Below, piece by piece: positions 27,187 to 34,506 of a DNA stretch of 64,000 bases (positions are counted from its first letter, which is position 1; the number at the start of each line of letters is the position of its first letter). The stretch spans positions 9,457-73,456 of the forward strand of contig JAGDZP010000025.1 in the NCBI GenBank assembly GCA_049115735.1, written 5' to 3'. A program made the translations under genes and the position numbers. A model generated the notes under the pieces. That model was not told the DNA's origin, made no database searches, and saw nothing but the letters and a program-made list of their open reading frames with translations. The stretch comes from CAXBNB01 sp049115735 (GTDB lineage: Bacteria > Bacteroidota > Bacteroidia > Cytophagales > Cyclobacteriaceae).

Positions 27187-28002
27187 TCAAATCATATCCA
27201 TCGGATCATTGTATTTGAACTTGTAGTTTAATTTTCTCTTAAGTTTGATATTCGAAACAACCTTGTAGGAAAAGTTCTCAGATTCTTTGAAGGTAGGAAT
27301 TGGCAGGCCGAGTTTCATCGCTGCAGAGGTATAAAAGTCCTTGCGTGTGGGATGTTCGTCCGAGCAGCAATTAAAAACTTCACCCCACATTTCTCTCTTG
27401 AGTATGTTCTCGATAATTGAAACACAATCATCTTGGTGGATGAGATTAACCGCTCCCTGTCCATTATCCAGGTTTGTTTTGGCAGCTAAAAATCGTCCTG
27501 GTTTTCGATCATAGCCACACAAACCCGCCATACGCAGAATTGTCGTTTCGAACGTTTCATTGGCAATCAGCATTGCTTCTACTTCCCTCAGTGCCTGTCC
27601 ACTTTTGGATTCCGGGGTTTCTGTGTTCTCCTCATTTACCATGGAATTACAGTTTGGGTAAACAGATGTAGAGCTGATAAAAATGACTTTTTTTATGTTT
27701 GACAAATTGATGTAGTCAATCAGTACTTTTAGATAGTCAACATAATGAGGATTACTTTTTATTCGTGGGGGTACGGCAATGATCAGATACTCATTGCCTA
27801 AAAACTCATATAAAAGAGAATGAGTATCTCTCTGATTTAGGTTGATCAAAAAGGGCTTTATTCGAGCCTCCGAGAGCTTAGCTAACTTGTCCGTATGTGT
27901 TGTGGAGCCTTTTACAGCATACCCTTCATCTATCAGTTTTTTGGCTAGCGGTAATCCCAGCCAGCCACATCCCAAAATACTGACGCCTTTGTCAGCAATC
28001 AA
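27187..28002 (-). CDS. NAD(P)-binding epimerase/SDR family protein (YeeZ-like)
   Basis: 271 residues. The N-terminal Rossmann motif VSILGCGWLGLPLAKKL is followed by KGSTTHTDKL. KKVIFISSTSVYP and a Glu-rich stretch with TPESKSGQALREVE, TILRMAGLCGYDRKPG resemble the extended SDR family of YeeZ-type proteins, where the Tyr-Lys pair is altered. The substrate is unknown. It shares an ATGA overlap with the DUF1569 gene, so the two are translated together. Confidence 0.87.
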   Translation of the reverse strand: MIADKGVSILGCGWLGLPLAKKLIDEGYAVKGSTTHTDKLAKLSEARIKPFLINLNQRDTHSLLYEFLGNEYLIIAVPPRIKSNPHYVDYLKVLIDYINLSNIKKVIFISSTSVYPNCNSMVNEENTETPESKSGQALREVEAMLIANETFETTILRMAGLCGYDRKPGRFLAAKTNLDNGQGAVNLIHQDDCVSIIENILKREMWGEVFNCCSDEHPTRKDFYTSAAMKLGLPIPTFKESENFSYKVVSNIKLKRKLNYKFKYNDPMDMI

Positions 28003-28469
28003 ACGCCAAATTGATTCAGGTGGTGATCAGTATGCTTGTACATCGACCAGCCCTTTTCTTCGCGGGTCATAGCACCAAAAAGGGTGTGTTCTTTTTGGTC
28101 TGCTTCTTCGGGAGGATCGTTAACAAATTCATCCATGATATTTAGAAGTCTCTTTTTTTCCTCTAGAAAATCTTTTTCTTCTGTTTGTTTGTACTGAGGG
28201 TGTGTTTTGGAATTGTGAGGATAAGGGTTGTCATCTACGACCAGCTTTCGTATTACGCCTTTGACAATCTTGACATAAAAAGGAGTGTTTTCCAAAGGTT
28301 TTCCGTGCATTACGGCAATTACTTCTGCACAATGAGCCATCATCTGTGCAGCTGTCATGCTGCCCCATTTGGGTTCACTGTCGGACGAAAGTGAGGCTAT
28401 TCTTTGAATGATTTTTGCGTATTCATCTTCATCATATAATGACAATACTTCTAATTTCTCCTCGGCCAT
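27999..28469 (-). CDS. DUF1569 (DinB-like fold) protein
   Basis: 156 residues. WGSMTAAQMMAHCAEVIAVM and, near the end, WSMYKHTDHHLNQFGV are the DUF1569 signature; the three His residues match the metal site of the DinB/YfiT-like four-helix fold. The enzymatic role is unknown; relatives use bacillithiol or similar thiols. First gene of a minus-strand group with the SDR gene, which it overlaps by 4 bases. Confidence 0.87.
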   Translation of the reverse strand: MAEEKLEVLSLYDEDEYAKIIQRIASLSSDSEPKWGSMTAAQMMAHCAEVIAVMHGKPLENTPFYVKIVKGVIRKLVVDDNPYPHNSKTHPQYKQTEEKDFLEEKKRLLNIMDEFVNDPPEEADQKEHTLFGAMTREEKGWSMYKHTDHHLNQFGV

Positions 28470-28682
28470 AATCTGTTAGGTGTTGATCAATAATCGAACG
28501 AAATTAGCAATTTTTTAGTTCGGGCAAAAGCACATTTTAAATAAATGGCTCGATCATCAAGTGTCTCGTCTTCAATGTAAAGAGTGTGTCCTTAAGCTGC
28601 ACTGATTTAGGAGGCACGAAAACTAATTTGACTATTTTTACCAGTCTAAATATTGCCATAGAAATTTTTCAATTACTCAATT

Positions 28683-29156
28683 ATGAAAGCAGCAACAGTT
28701 CATGAAATAAAAAAGGAACTAGCCACAGTCGAGAATGGTAGCTTAATTGAACTGTGCCTGAGAATGGCTAAGTACAAAAATGACAATAAGGAGCTGCTTA
28801 CCTATTTGCTGTTTGAATCCCATGATGAAGAAGGTTATGTGTCAGCGGTGAAAAGCTACATTGATGAGCAGCTGGAAGAAGTCAATCGTAGCAACCTTTA
28901 TTATACCAAAAAAGGCCTGAGGAAAATTCTCAGAGGAGTTACCCGGTTTTTGAGGTACTCAGGTAACAAGCAAACAGTAGTGGAGGTTTTAATTCATTTT
29001 TGTCACTCTACGAAACTATCAGGTATACCCATCAGACGTAGCAAGGTAATCGGCAATATGTATGACATGCAGATGAAAAAGATTAATACTGCATTGGCTA
29101 CTTTGCATGAAGACCTGCAGTACGACTATCAGCAGCAGATAGAGAAACTATACTGA
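28683..29156 (+). CDS. Conserved hypothetical protein
   Basis: 157 residues, no signal peptide or membrane segment. It is helical and charged, with KKGLRKILRGVTRFLRYS in the middle and a Gln/Tyr-rich C-terminus (LHEDLQYDYQQQIEKLY). I recognise it only as a type of short cytoplasmic protein found in Bacteroidota; I cannot give a function. It stands alone between the DUF1569 gene (divergent) and the ROK gene, 140 bases away. Confidence 0.75.
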   Translation: MKAATVHEIKKELATVENGSLIELCLRMAKYKNDNKELLTYLLFESHDEEGYVSAVKSYIDEQLEEVNRSNLYYTKKGLRKILRGVTRFLRYSGNKQTVVEVLIHFCHSTKLSGIPIRRSKVIGNMYDMQMKKINTALATLHEDLQYDYQQQIEKLY

Positions 29157-29296
29157 AACAGACCAATCCAGCTTACTAAAGCTCCATATTTCTGAAAGCG
29201 CATCTCGCGTAATAAATCTCTTCAAGCAACAAATAATATCAATCCATTTGACTTAAGGAATTCTGTTTAATATTGGCTTTGTAAAATTACAATAAC

Positions 29297-30226
29297 ATGA
29301 AAGAAGTTGGAATAGGTGTAGATATCGGAGGTAGTCACATCGTATGTTGTGCGGTAGACATGGGGACAGGAAAGCCAATCGAAGGGACGGTATCAGAAGA
29401 AAAGGTAAACAACAAGGGAAGCAAGGATGAAGTATTCACCACTTGGTCCAAGGCTATAAATTCTACGATAGAGCTTATTGAAAAGGCTTCATTGAGGGGC
29501 ATTGGTTTTGCAATGCCTGGGGCATTTAATTACAAAACTGCTGTGGCATTGTATGAGGGTAATGACAAATATGAAAATCTCTATGGGGTCAATCTGAAGG
29601 ATGAGTTGCCCAAATACCTGTCCGAAGAATATATTGAATTAAGATTTATTAATGATGCCACTGCTTTTGCCATTGGTGAAGTATGGTATGGGCAAGCCAA
29701 AGACAGCAATAGGTCAATAGCCATCACATTGGGCACTGGATTCGGGTCTGCACTCATTGATGAAGATATCCCCATCGTAAGCAGGCAGGATGTGCCACTT
29801 CATGGATGTTTTTGGCATTTGCCATTCAAGAATGGTATAGCTGATGACTACTTTTCAACCAGATGGTTTGTGAACACATTTGAGAATAAGTCGGGTCAAA
29901 AAGCAAGCGGCGTAAAAGATGTAGCCATTGATGCCTCAGGTAGTGGCATTGGCCAACAGGTATTTGATGAGTTCTCAATCAATCTTGTAGAGTTTTTGGC
30001 ACCTTGGTTGAATAAGTTTATGCCCGATACGCTTGTGATAGGAGGAAACGTATCCAAGGCAATCGACCTGTTTTTACCCAGGGTGCAAGAAGAGCTTTCA
30101 AGGCTGGAGATATCACTACAAATTTATCCGTCAGACCTGATGGAGGAAGCAGCTTTGATAGGAAGTGCCCGTCTGCTTGATGATACGTTTTGGCGAAAAG
30201 TTAAGCTCGACCTTCCGGAGAAATAA
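29297..30226 (+). CDS. ROK-family sugar kinase-like protein
   Basis: 309 residues of the hexokinase/actin fold. VGIGVDIGGSHIVCCAVD holds the phosphate-1 loop, INDATAFAIGEVWYG the catalytic Asp, and ITLGTGFGSALID the phosphate-2 motif; a C-terminal VIGGNVSKA is the adenosine site. The zinc motif with CxCGxxGC found in most ROK members is absent (HLPFKNGIADDYFST stands there). It may be a glucokinase or N-acetylhexosamine kinase; the sugar is unknown. It is transcribed alone or with the small gene 50 bases further on. Confidence 0.85.
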   Translation: MKEVGIGVDIGGSHIVCCAVDMGTGKPIEGTVSEEKVNNKGSKDEVFTTWSKAINSTIELIEKASLRGIGFAMPGAFNYKTAVALYEGNDKYENLYGVNLKDELPKYLSEEYIELRFINDATAFAIGEVWYGQAKDSNRSIAITLGTGFGSALIDEDIPIVSRQDVPLHGCFWHLPFKNGIADDYFSTRWFVNTFENKSGQKASGVKDVAIDASGSGIGQQVFDEFSINLVEFLAPWLNKFMPDTLVIGGNVSKAIDLFLPRVQEELSRLEISLQIYPSDLMEEAALIGSARLLDDTFWRKVKLDLPEK

Positions 30227-30276
30227 GGAGTCAATTGTTAGTCTCAATCTTGTTATCTTTATCATAAAAACAAGCC

Positions 30277-30441
30277 ATGGATAAAGCAGAAATAAAATTG
30301 GAGCTCACCAAGCTCATAGGTGATATCGAAAACCCGGAATTGATTGAAAAGATCAAATCCATTCTTACTGAAGAGAAGGGAGATTTTTGGGAATCCCTTA
30401 CCGAAGAGCAAAAGCAGGAAATGAAAAAGAAGAACCAGTAG
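30277..30441 (+). CDS. Small antitoxin-like protein
   Basis: 54 residues: starts MDKAEIKLELTKLIGDI and ends with DFWESLTEEQKQEMKKKNQ. The pattern of a short helical N-terminus followed by D(W/F)W-x-S/T-x-x-x-E-Q-K resembles the small antitoxins that precede RelE/ParE toxins in Bacteroidota. There is no toxin gene beside it: the next 400 bases carry no ORF. It may be an orphan antitoxin or an unrelated small protein. The start is an ATG 50 bases after the ROK stop. Confidence 0.6.
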   Translation: MDKAEIKLELTKLIGDIENPELIEKIKSILTEEKGDFWESLTEEQKQEMKKKNQ

Positions 30442-30490
30442 GTTGTTCTTTTTGCTCAGCAAATACTAATTAGAAATTGGAGGAATCAAA

Positions 30491-30520
30491 AAATGCAGCA
30501 GAAATTTCTGCTGCATTTTT
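30491..30520. terminator. Bidirectional intrinsic terminator
   Basis: Perfect inverted repeat AAATGCAGCAGAAA and its complement, with A and T runs on the two sides. It lies about 50 bases after the antitoxin-like gene. Confidence 0.85.
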
Positions 30521-30673
30521 GGTCTTGTAGAGTTTTGTTCGAACTTAAAACTCCGTGTTCTGGGTCAATGTAATTTAAAAAGTAGAATCGCCTATTCATA
30601 CATTAAAATGAACCCGACAAACTTAGATGACGGATATAATTTATTATGCATGCATATTAACTTAAACTGATGC

Positions 30674-30681
30674 TATTTTTG
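30674..30681 (+). promoter_or_regulatory. Candidate -7 box upstream of the AraC gene
   Basis: TATTTTTG, an exact TAnnTTTG match 162 bases before the AraC start, implying a long AT-rich leader. No clear -33 element is seen. Confidence 0.4.
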
Positions 30682-30842
30682 CAACGTTTTAGCTTATTGG
30701 CTATATTTAGAGTAAATATTGTATTAATAAATTAACTTATTTTACAAAATCAGCCGAATTAGTTAAATATATCACAAATTGATAAATAAATAACTATTTG
30801 TTTTTCTTAACCATAATATTCAGTGATGCAATTGCGAAATCT

Positions 30843-31709
30843 ATGAAAATTTTACCCTTCAAACTACCCCGTCGTTCGGACGAGTCGATTGTAGTGGAGC
30901 ACAGCGAAAGCCAACATTTGTACAGTCCGTTACACCAGCACCCCGAACTACAGATTACTCTTATTCTGAAGGGTACCGGTACTGCTTTTATTGGTGGATA
31001 CATAGGCGATTTCAAGCCAAACGATATATTCGTCATTGGATCAAACGTACCTCATGTATTTAAGAACGACGATGCTTATTTTGAACCTGATTCAGACCTG
31101 AAAGCCGAAGTAGTATATGTTTTTTTCGATCAGGATTCTTTTGGTGAAAGTTTTTTCCATATGTTAGAGGCAAAGGGATTGGTGGAATTGCTCGGTAAAG
31201 CGAGGAGAGGGATTAAAGTGAAAGGAATACACAAAGCTGCCCTCAAACAAAAAATATTGGATTTGCGGGAAGCTAAAAGTCTCGACAAGGTTATTCTACT
31301 TCTCGAAATATTCAATCTTGTATCGCAAACAGACAAGCTCCAATTTTTGTCTTCAGAGTTGATTGATCACAATGTAGACGAAAATGAAGGCAAACGGCTG
31401 AATGATGTGATTCAGTTTACAATGGATCAGTACTACAGGCACATTTCTCTGGGTGAGGTGTCGGATATAGCCAATATGACACCATCTGCCTTTTGCCGGT
31501 TTTTCAAACAAAGAACAAGAAAGACTTATGTCAATTTTCTCAATGAAATCAGAGTGGGTAAAGCATGTAAAATGCTGCTGAACAAGGATATGAGCATCGT
31601 CGATATTTGCTATAAATCAGGATTCAGCAATCTTTCTCATTTCAATAGAAAATTCAAAAAACAAACAGGATATACTCCTTCGAAGTATCATCAGGCATTA
31701 GTAAGCTAG
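30843..31709 (+). CDS. AraC family transcriptional regulator
   Basis: 288 residues. The N-terminal half is a cupin-type sensor (QHLYSPLHQHPELQITLILKG, then FIGGYIGDFKPNDIFVIGSNVPH). The C-terminal half has the two AraC helix-turn-helices: ISLGEVSDIANMTPSAFCRF and NKDMSIVDICYKSGFSNLSH, ending in KFKKQTGYTPSKYHQ. ATG 30843 is chosen because the longer frame adds 15 residues without family likeness. The phosphotriesterase-like gene follows 8 bases later, so both are co-transcribed and probably share an inducer. Confidence 0.93.
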   Translation: MKILPFKLPRRSDESIVVEHSESQHLYSPLHQHPELQITLILKGTGTAFIGGYIGDFKPNDIFVIGSNVPHVFKNDDAYFEPDSDLKAEVVYVFFDQDSFGESFFHMLEAKGLVELLGKARRGIKVKGIHKAALKQKILDLREAKSLDKVILLLEIFNLVSQTDKLQFLSSELIDHNVDENEGKRLNDVIQFTMDQYYRHISLGEVSDIANMTPSAFCRFFKQRTRKTYVNFLNEIRVGKACKMLLNKDMSIVDICYKSGFSNLSHFNRKFKKQTGYTPSKYHQALVS

Positions 31710-31717
31710 ATAATGAC

Positions 31718-32725
31718 ATGAAGCAATATAGAACATTGATAGTTGTATTTCTCTTCTCCCTACTTAGCTGTAGTTGGGTTGATGAAAAACCTATGATCCA
31801 AACTGTGACTAGTATTGAAAGCCCGAAACCAAATGCTACCTGGTTATCACATGAGCATTTGTTGGTTGATTTTGTTGGTGCCGATAGTGTAAAACAGAAG
31901 CGCTGGGACAAAGACATAGTCATTGAAACGATGAAACCATATTTACAAAAACTTAAAAACTACCAGGTAGAGTATTTTGTAGATGCCACTCCAAATTACC
32001 TCGCACGCGATGTGGAGGTTTTAGAAACTCTGTCTAGGCAAACGGGAATAAAAATATTAACGAACACTGGGCTTTATGGAGCCAGGAAGAACAAGTTTAT
32101 TCCTGACTATGCATTTAAAAAACCGGCTGAGGAACTGTCCCAGATGTGGGTATATGAATTCGAAAATGGAATTGACGGCACTTCTGTGAAGCCTGGATTT
32201 ATCAAAATAAGTGTGGATGCTGCAGATCCATTAGACGACATGCATCAAAAGCTCGTCAAGGCAGCAGCACTTACCCATTTCGAAACGGGGTTGACTATTG
32301 CTTCGCATACCGGAAAATCTGTTGGGCTTTGGCCTCAATTGGAAATTCTTGTGAAAAACGGTGTATCGCCAGCAGCATTCATCTGGGTACACGCCCAAAA
32401 CGAAAAAGATAATTCCGAATACTTAAAAGCAGCAGAGCGAGGCTGCTGGATAAGCCTGGATGGAATGGGATGGGGTATTGACAAATATCTACCTAAACTA
32501 AAGTTTGCAAGAGAAAATGATATTCTCCATAACGTATTGATTTCACATGATGCGGGATGGTATGATCCTGACAGGAAAGAGCAAAAGATAAAACCCTATA
32601 CGAATATTTTTGAGCAGCTGATTCCAGAATTAAAGAAGATAGGCTTTACTACGGAAGATTTTGATTTGCTCTTAAAAAAGAATCCAGTAGAAGCATACAC
32701 TATTTCGAAGAAGTCGATGAAATAG
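31718..32725 (+). CDS. Phosphotriesterase-family metal hydrolase, lipoprotein
   Basis: 335 residues. Signal with LLSC lipobox (Cys18), so it is probably membrane-anchored. The full binuclear metal site of the PTE/amidohydrolase fold is present: HEH at 45-47, the bridging Lys163 in GFIKISVDAAD, His197 (ASHTGK), His225 (WVHAQNE) and Asp278 (SHDAGWYDP). Known relatives hydrolyse lactones, phosphotriesters or sugar lactones; the substrate here is unknown. It is co-transcribed with an AraC regulator, which argues for an inducible catabolic role. Confidence 0.87.
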   Translation: MKQYRTLIVVFLFSLLSCSWVDEKPMIQTVTSIESPKPNATWLSHEHLLVDFVGADSVKQKRWDKDIVIETMKPYLQKLKNYQVEYFVDATPNYLARDVEVLETLSRQTGIKILTNTGLYGARKNKFIPDYAFKKPAEELSQMWVYEFENGIDGTSVKPGFIKISVDAADPLDDMHQKLVKAAALTHFETGLTIASHTGKSVGLWPQLEILVKNGVSPAAFIWVHAQNEKDNSEYLKAAERGCWISLDGMGWGIDKYLPKLKFARENDILHNVLISHDAGWYDPDRKEQKIKPYTNIFEQLIPELKKIGFTTEDFDLLLKKNPVEAYTISKKSMK

Positions 32726-32737
32726 CTATTAAAAAAT

Positions 32738-32768
32738 AAAAAGGGCCATCCGTCTGATGACCCTTTTG
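32738..32768 (+). terminator. Terminator after the phosphotriesterase-like gene
   Basis: Stem AAAAGGG-CATC / GATG-CCCTTTT with one mismatch and a 5-base loop, 13 bases after the stop. The T run is inside the stem, so it is weak. The rest of the gap to 33004 shows nothing recognisable. Confidence 0.6.
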
Positions 32769-33004
32769 AGTACTAAAAACCAACTAACCTTATTTTTTGC
32801 TTATTATATTTTGTTTAACTATTTTATTGAAATATTATACGGAAGAGCGTTATAAATGTTTGTACATATTAAAATATTTCATTTTAGGTAGATTTTCCAC
32901 GAACAGACAAAGCTTTCCAATTAATGAATTTCGCTATCTCGTATTCTTAGATAAAGATTAAGTTTGCGTTCATGTCGGGTGGTTGGAATTATTGATATCA
33001 ATTC

Positions 33005-33709
33005 ATGAGAAAACATTTGTTTCCTTTCCTTTTTGTTGGGATTGTAGTTTGGTCTTGCGCCGAGGATGCCGAGGTTTTTTTCAATGACCCTGTTGTCCAG
33101 GTTAGGTTCATCAATGCTGATAGTGTTGCCTTCCTAACTGACAGCCTGAGCACCACCAACGACTCAATAGAGGTCATTAGCGATACCATTAATTGGTACT
33201 CAGATTCCATCAACGTTTTGACGGATTCATTGAGTATTTTAAATGACTCTATTGATAATGGTCGCACGGATTATGTAGACATCCGAGATGCGTTGCAAAG
33301 TACGTCAAATAGTTTTGCAGACAATTTGGATAGTGCTAATAAAATCTCAGATGAGCTTTCTCAAATTAGGAGTAGCATCAATGCAGTCATCAATACCATA
33401 AATTCAGGAGAAGTATTAGTAAGTAGTATTTCTAACCCAATAACTGGTGTGGGTGTGGCGATCACTGATAGCGCGCCATCATATAATTTACCCCTGTCTA
33501 TGACCACAAACTCGTCAGTTACCGTGGTGGAAATCGCAGGGCAATTGTATACGATCGAATGGAAATACGACACGGAAGAATTCGTTGATAATAAGAGGAG
33601 AATCCGAGTAGGTATTTCAAATCTTGAAATTGTCAATAGCGATTTTGACTCTACAAGCTGTAACTCATCTAATTGTGAAAATGAAGCGTCGATTAAGTTC
33701 TATTTTTAG
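33005..33709 (+). CDS. Lipoprotein with Asp-Ser repeats (possible DUF6452-like)
   Basis: 234 residues. Lipoprotein signal MRKHLFPFLFVGIVVWSCA, Cys18 being lipidated. It then has a mature start PVVQVRFINADS, and a region (about 40-85) of heptad-spaced DS(L/I) units such as TDSLSTTNDSIEV, likely helical or coiled coil. The C-terminal part is beta-rich, with a Cys pair (SCNSSNC). Proteins of this kind sit beside DUF6048 genes in Bacteroidota; by position it may be DUF6452-like, which I hold only weakly. The function is unknown. Confidence 0.7.
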   Translation: MRKHLFPFLFVGIVVWSCAEDAEVFFNDPVVQVRFINADSVAFLTDSLSTTNDSIEVISDTINWYSDSINVLTDSLSILNDSIDNGRTDYVDIRDALQSTSNSFADNLDSANKISDELSQIRSSINAVINTINSGEVLVSSISNPITGVGVAITDSAPSYNLPLSMTTNSSVTVVEIAGQLYTIEWKYDTEEFVDNKRRIRVGISNLEIVNSDFDSTSCNSSNCENEASIKFYF

Positions 33710-34499
33710 TCTGGTCAGCTGCTTTGTGCTTTTAGCGGTTGGGCAGGCCAATGCTCAGGAGGTGCTGAGTACGGATAGCCTCACAGTCGATGTGGTCGCT
33801 GATAGCCTTGAAGTAACTGAAGATGTGTTGGAGGTAGTGGCTGAAACCACTGCCCTGGAAGTCAATGATTCTATTCCTTCTAAAATCATTTATCCCTTCA
33901 TGAGGGAATTGAGTGTCATTCTGGATTATGGAAAAATATTTGGCTATGCAACAGGTGTTGAAAAGAAGAATGAGATTGGGATTCAGGCTAATGTCAAGAA
34001 ATTCTTAATAGTAGTGGCTGAGGCCGGGTATAGTGTGCTCAACCCCAATGACTCCTACGTCAATGCAGATTACCAGGTCAGTGGTCAATATTTTAGGGTG
34101 GGAGCTGGTATCAACAAAAAGATTACTGAAAAGAACAACTTGACAATTTCGTTGCGTTATGGCATGTCAATGTTTAAGGACGAAGGTACTGTGACCGTTG
34201 CTAGCACATCCGGATTCTACGATACCTATCAGTCAAGTTTTTCGCGCACTTCACTTACAGCATCGTGGTACGAATTTGTACTGGGATCTGAAAAACGGAT
34301 GAGGATGAAGAAAAAAGATGAGTTTTCGAGATTGAGTGTGGGATTTTACTTTAGGTTAAGATTCATGAGCAACTACGACAAGCAGCAGCCTTACGATGTG
34401 TTTACAGTACCTGGCTATGGTCGTACTTTCGATAATAGTGTCCCGGCCGTCAATCTGTATCTCAGATATACTTTCTTTTCTAGAAAAGTTGCAGAGTAG
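33681..34499 (+). CDS. DUF6048 outer membrane beta-barrel-like protein
   Basis: 272 residues. Signal peptide ending AQAN-AQ (about 1-26). A short acidic linker follows (TDSLTVDVVADSLEVTEDV), then a beta-rich domain: ELSVILDYGKIFG, ANVKKFLIVVAEAGYS, then GQYFRVGAGINKK and LTISLRYGMSMF, which fit the DUF6048 pattern. Probably an outer-membrane barrel or envelope protein. ATG 33681 overlaps the upstream lipoprotein by 29 bases in another frame, so the two are translated together. It converges with the M43 protease gene, 7 bases between stops. Confidence 0.8.
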   Translation: MKRRLSSIFSLVSCFVLLAVGQANAQEVLSTDSLTVDVVADSLEVTEDVLEVVAETTALEVNDSIPSKIIYPFMRELSVILDYGKIFGYATGVEKKNEIGIQANVKKFLIVVAEAGYSVLNPNDSYVNADYQVSGQYFRVGAGINKKITEKNNLTISLRYGMSMFKDEGTVTVASTSGFYDTYQSSFSRTSLTASWYEFVLGSEKRMRMKKKDEFSRLSVGFYFRLRFMSNYDKQQPYDVFTVPGYGRTFDNSVPAVNLYLRYTFFSRKVAE

Positions 34500-34506
34500 T
34501 TAGAAC

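Larger units (their letters stand above)
30442..30842 (+). other. 400-base gap: terminator, then AT-rich leader of the AraC gene
   Basis: The gap holds the hairpin at 30491-30520. Further right, 30600-30840 is very AT-rich, with a consensus -7 box at 30674-30681. Nothing else is recognised; no coding frame is convincing. Confidence 0.6.
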
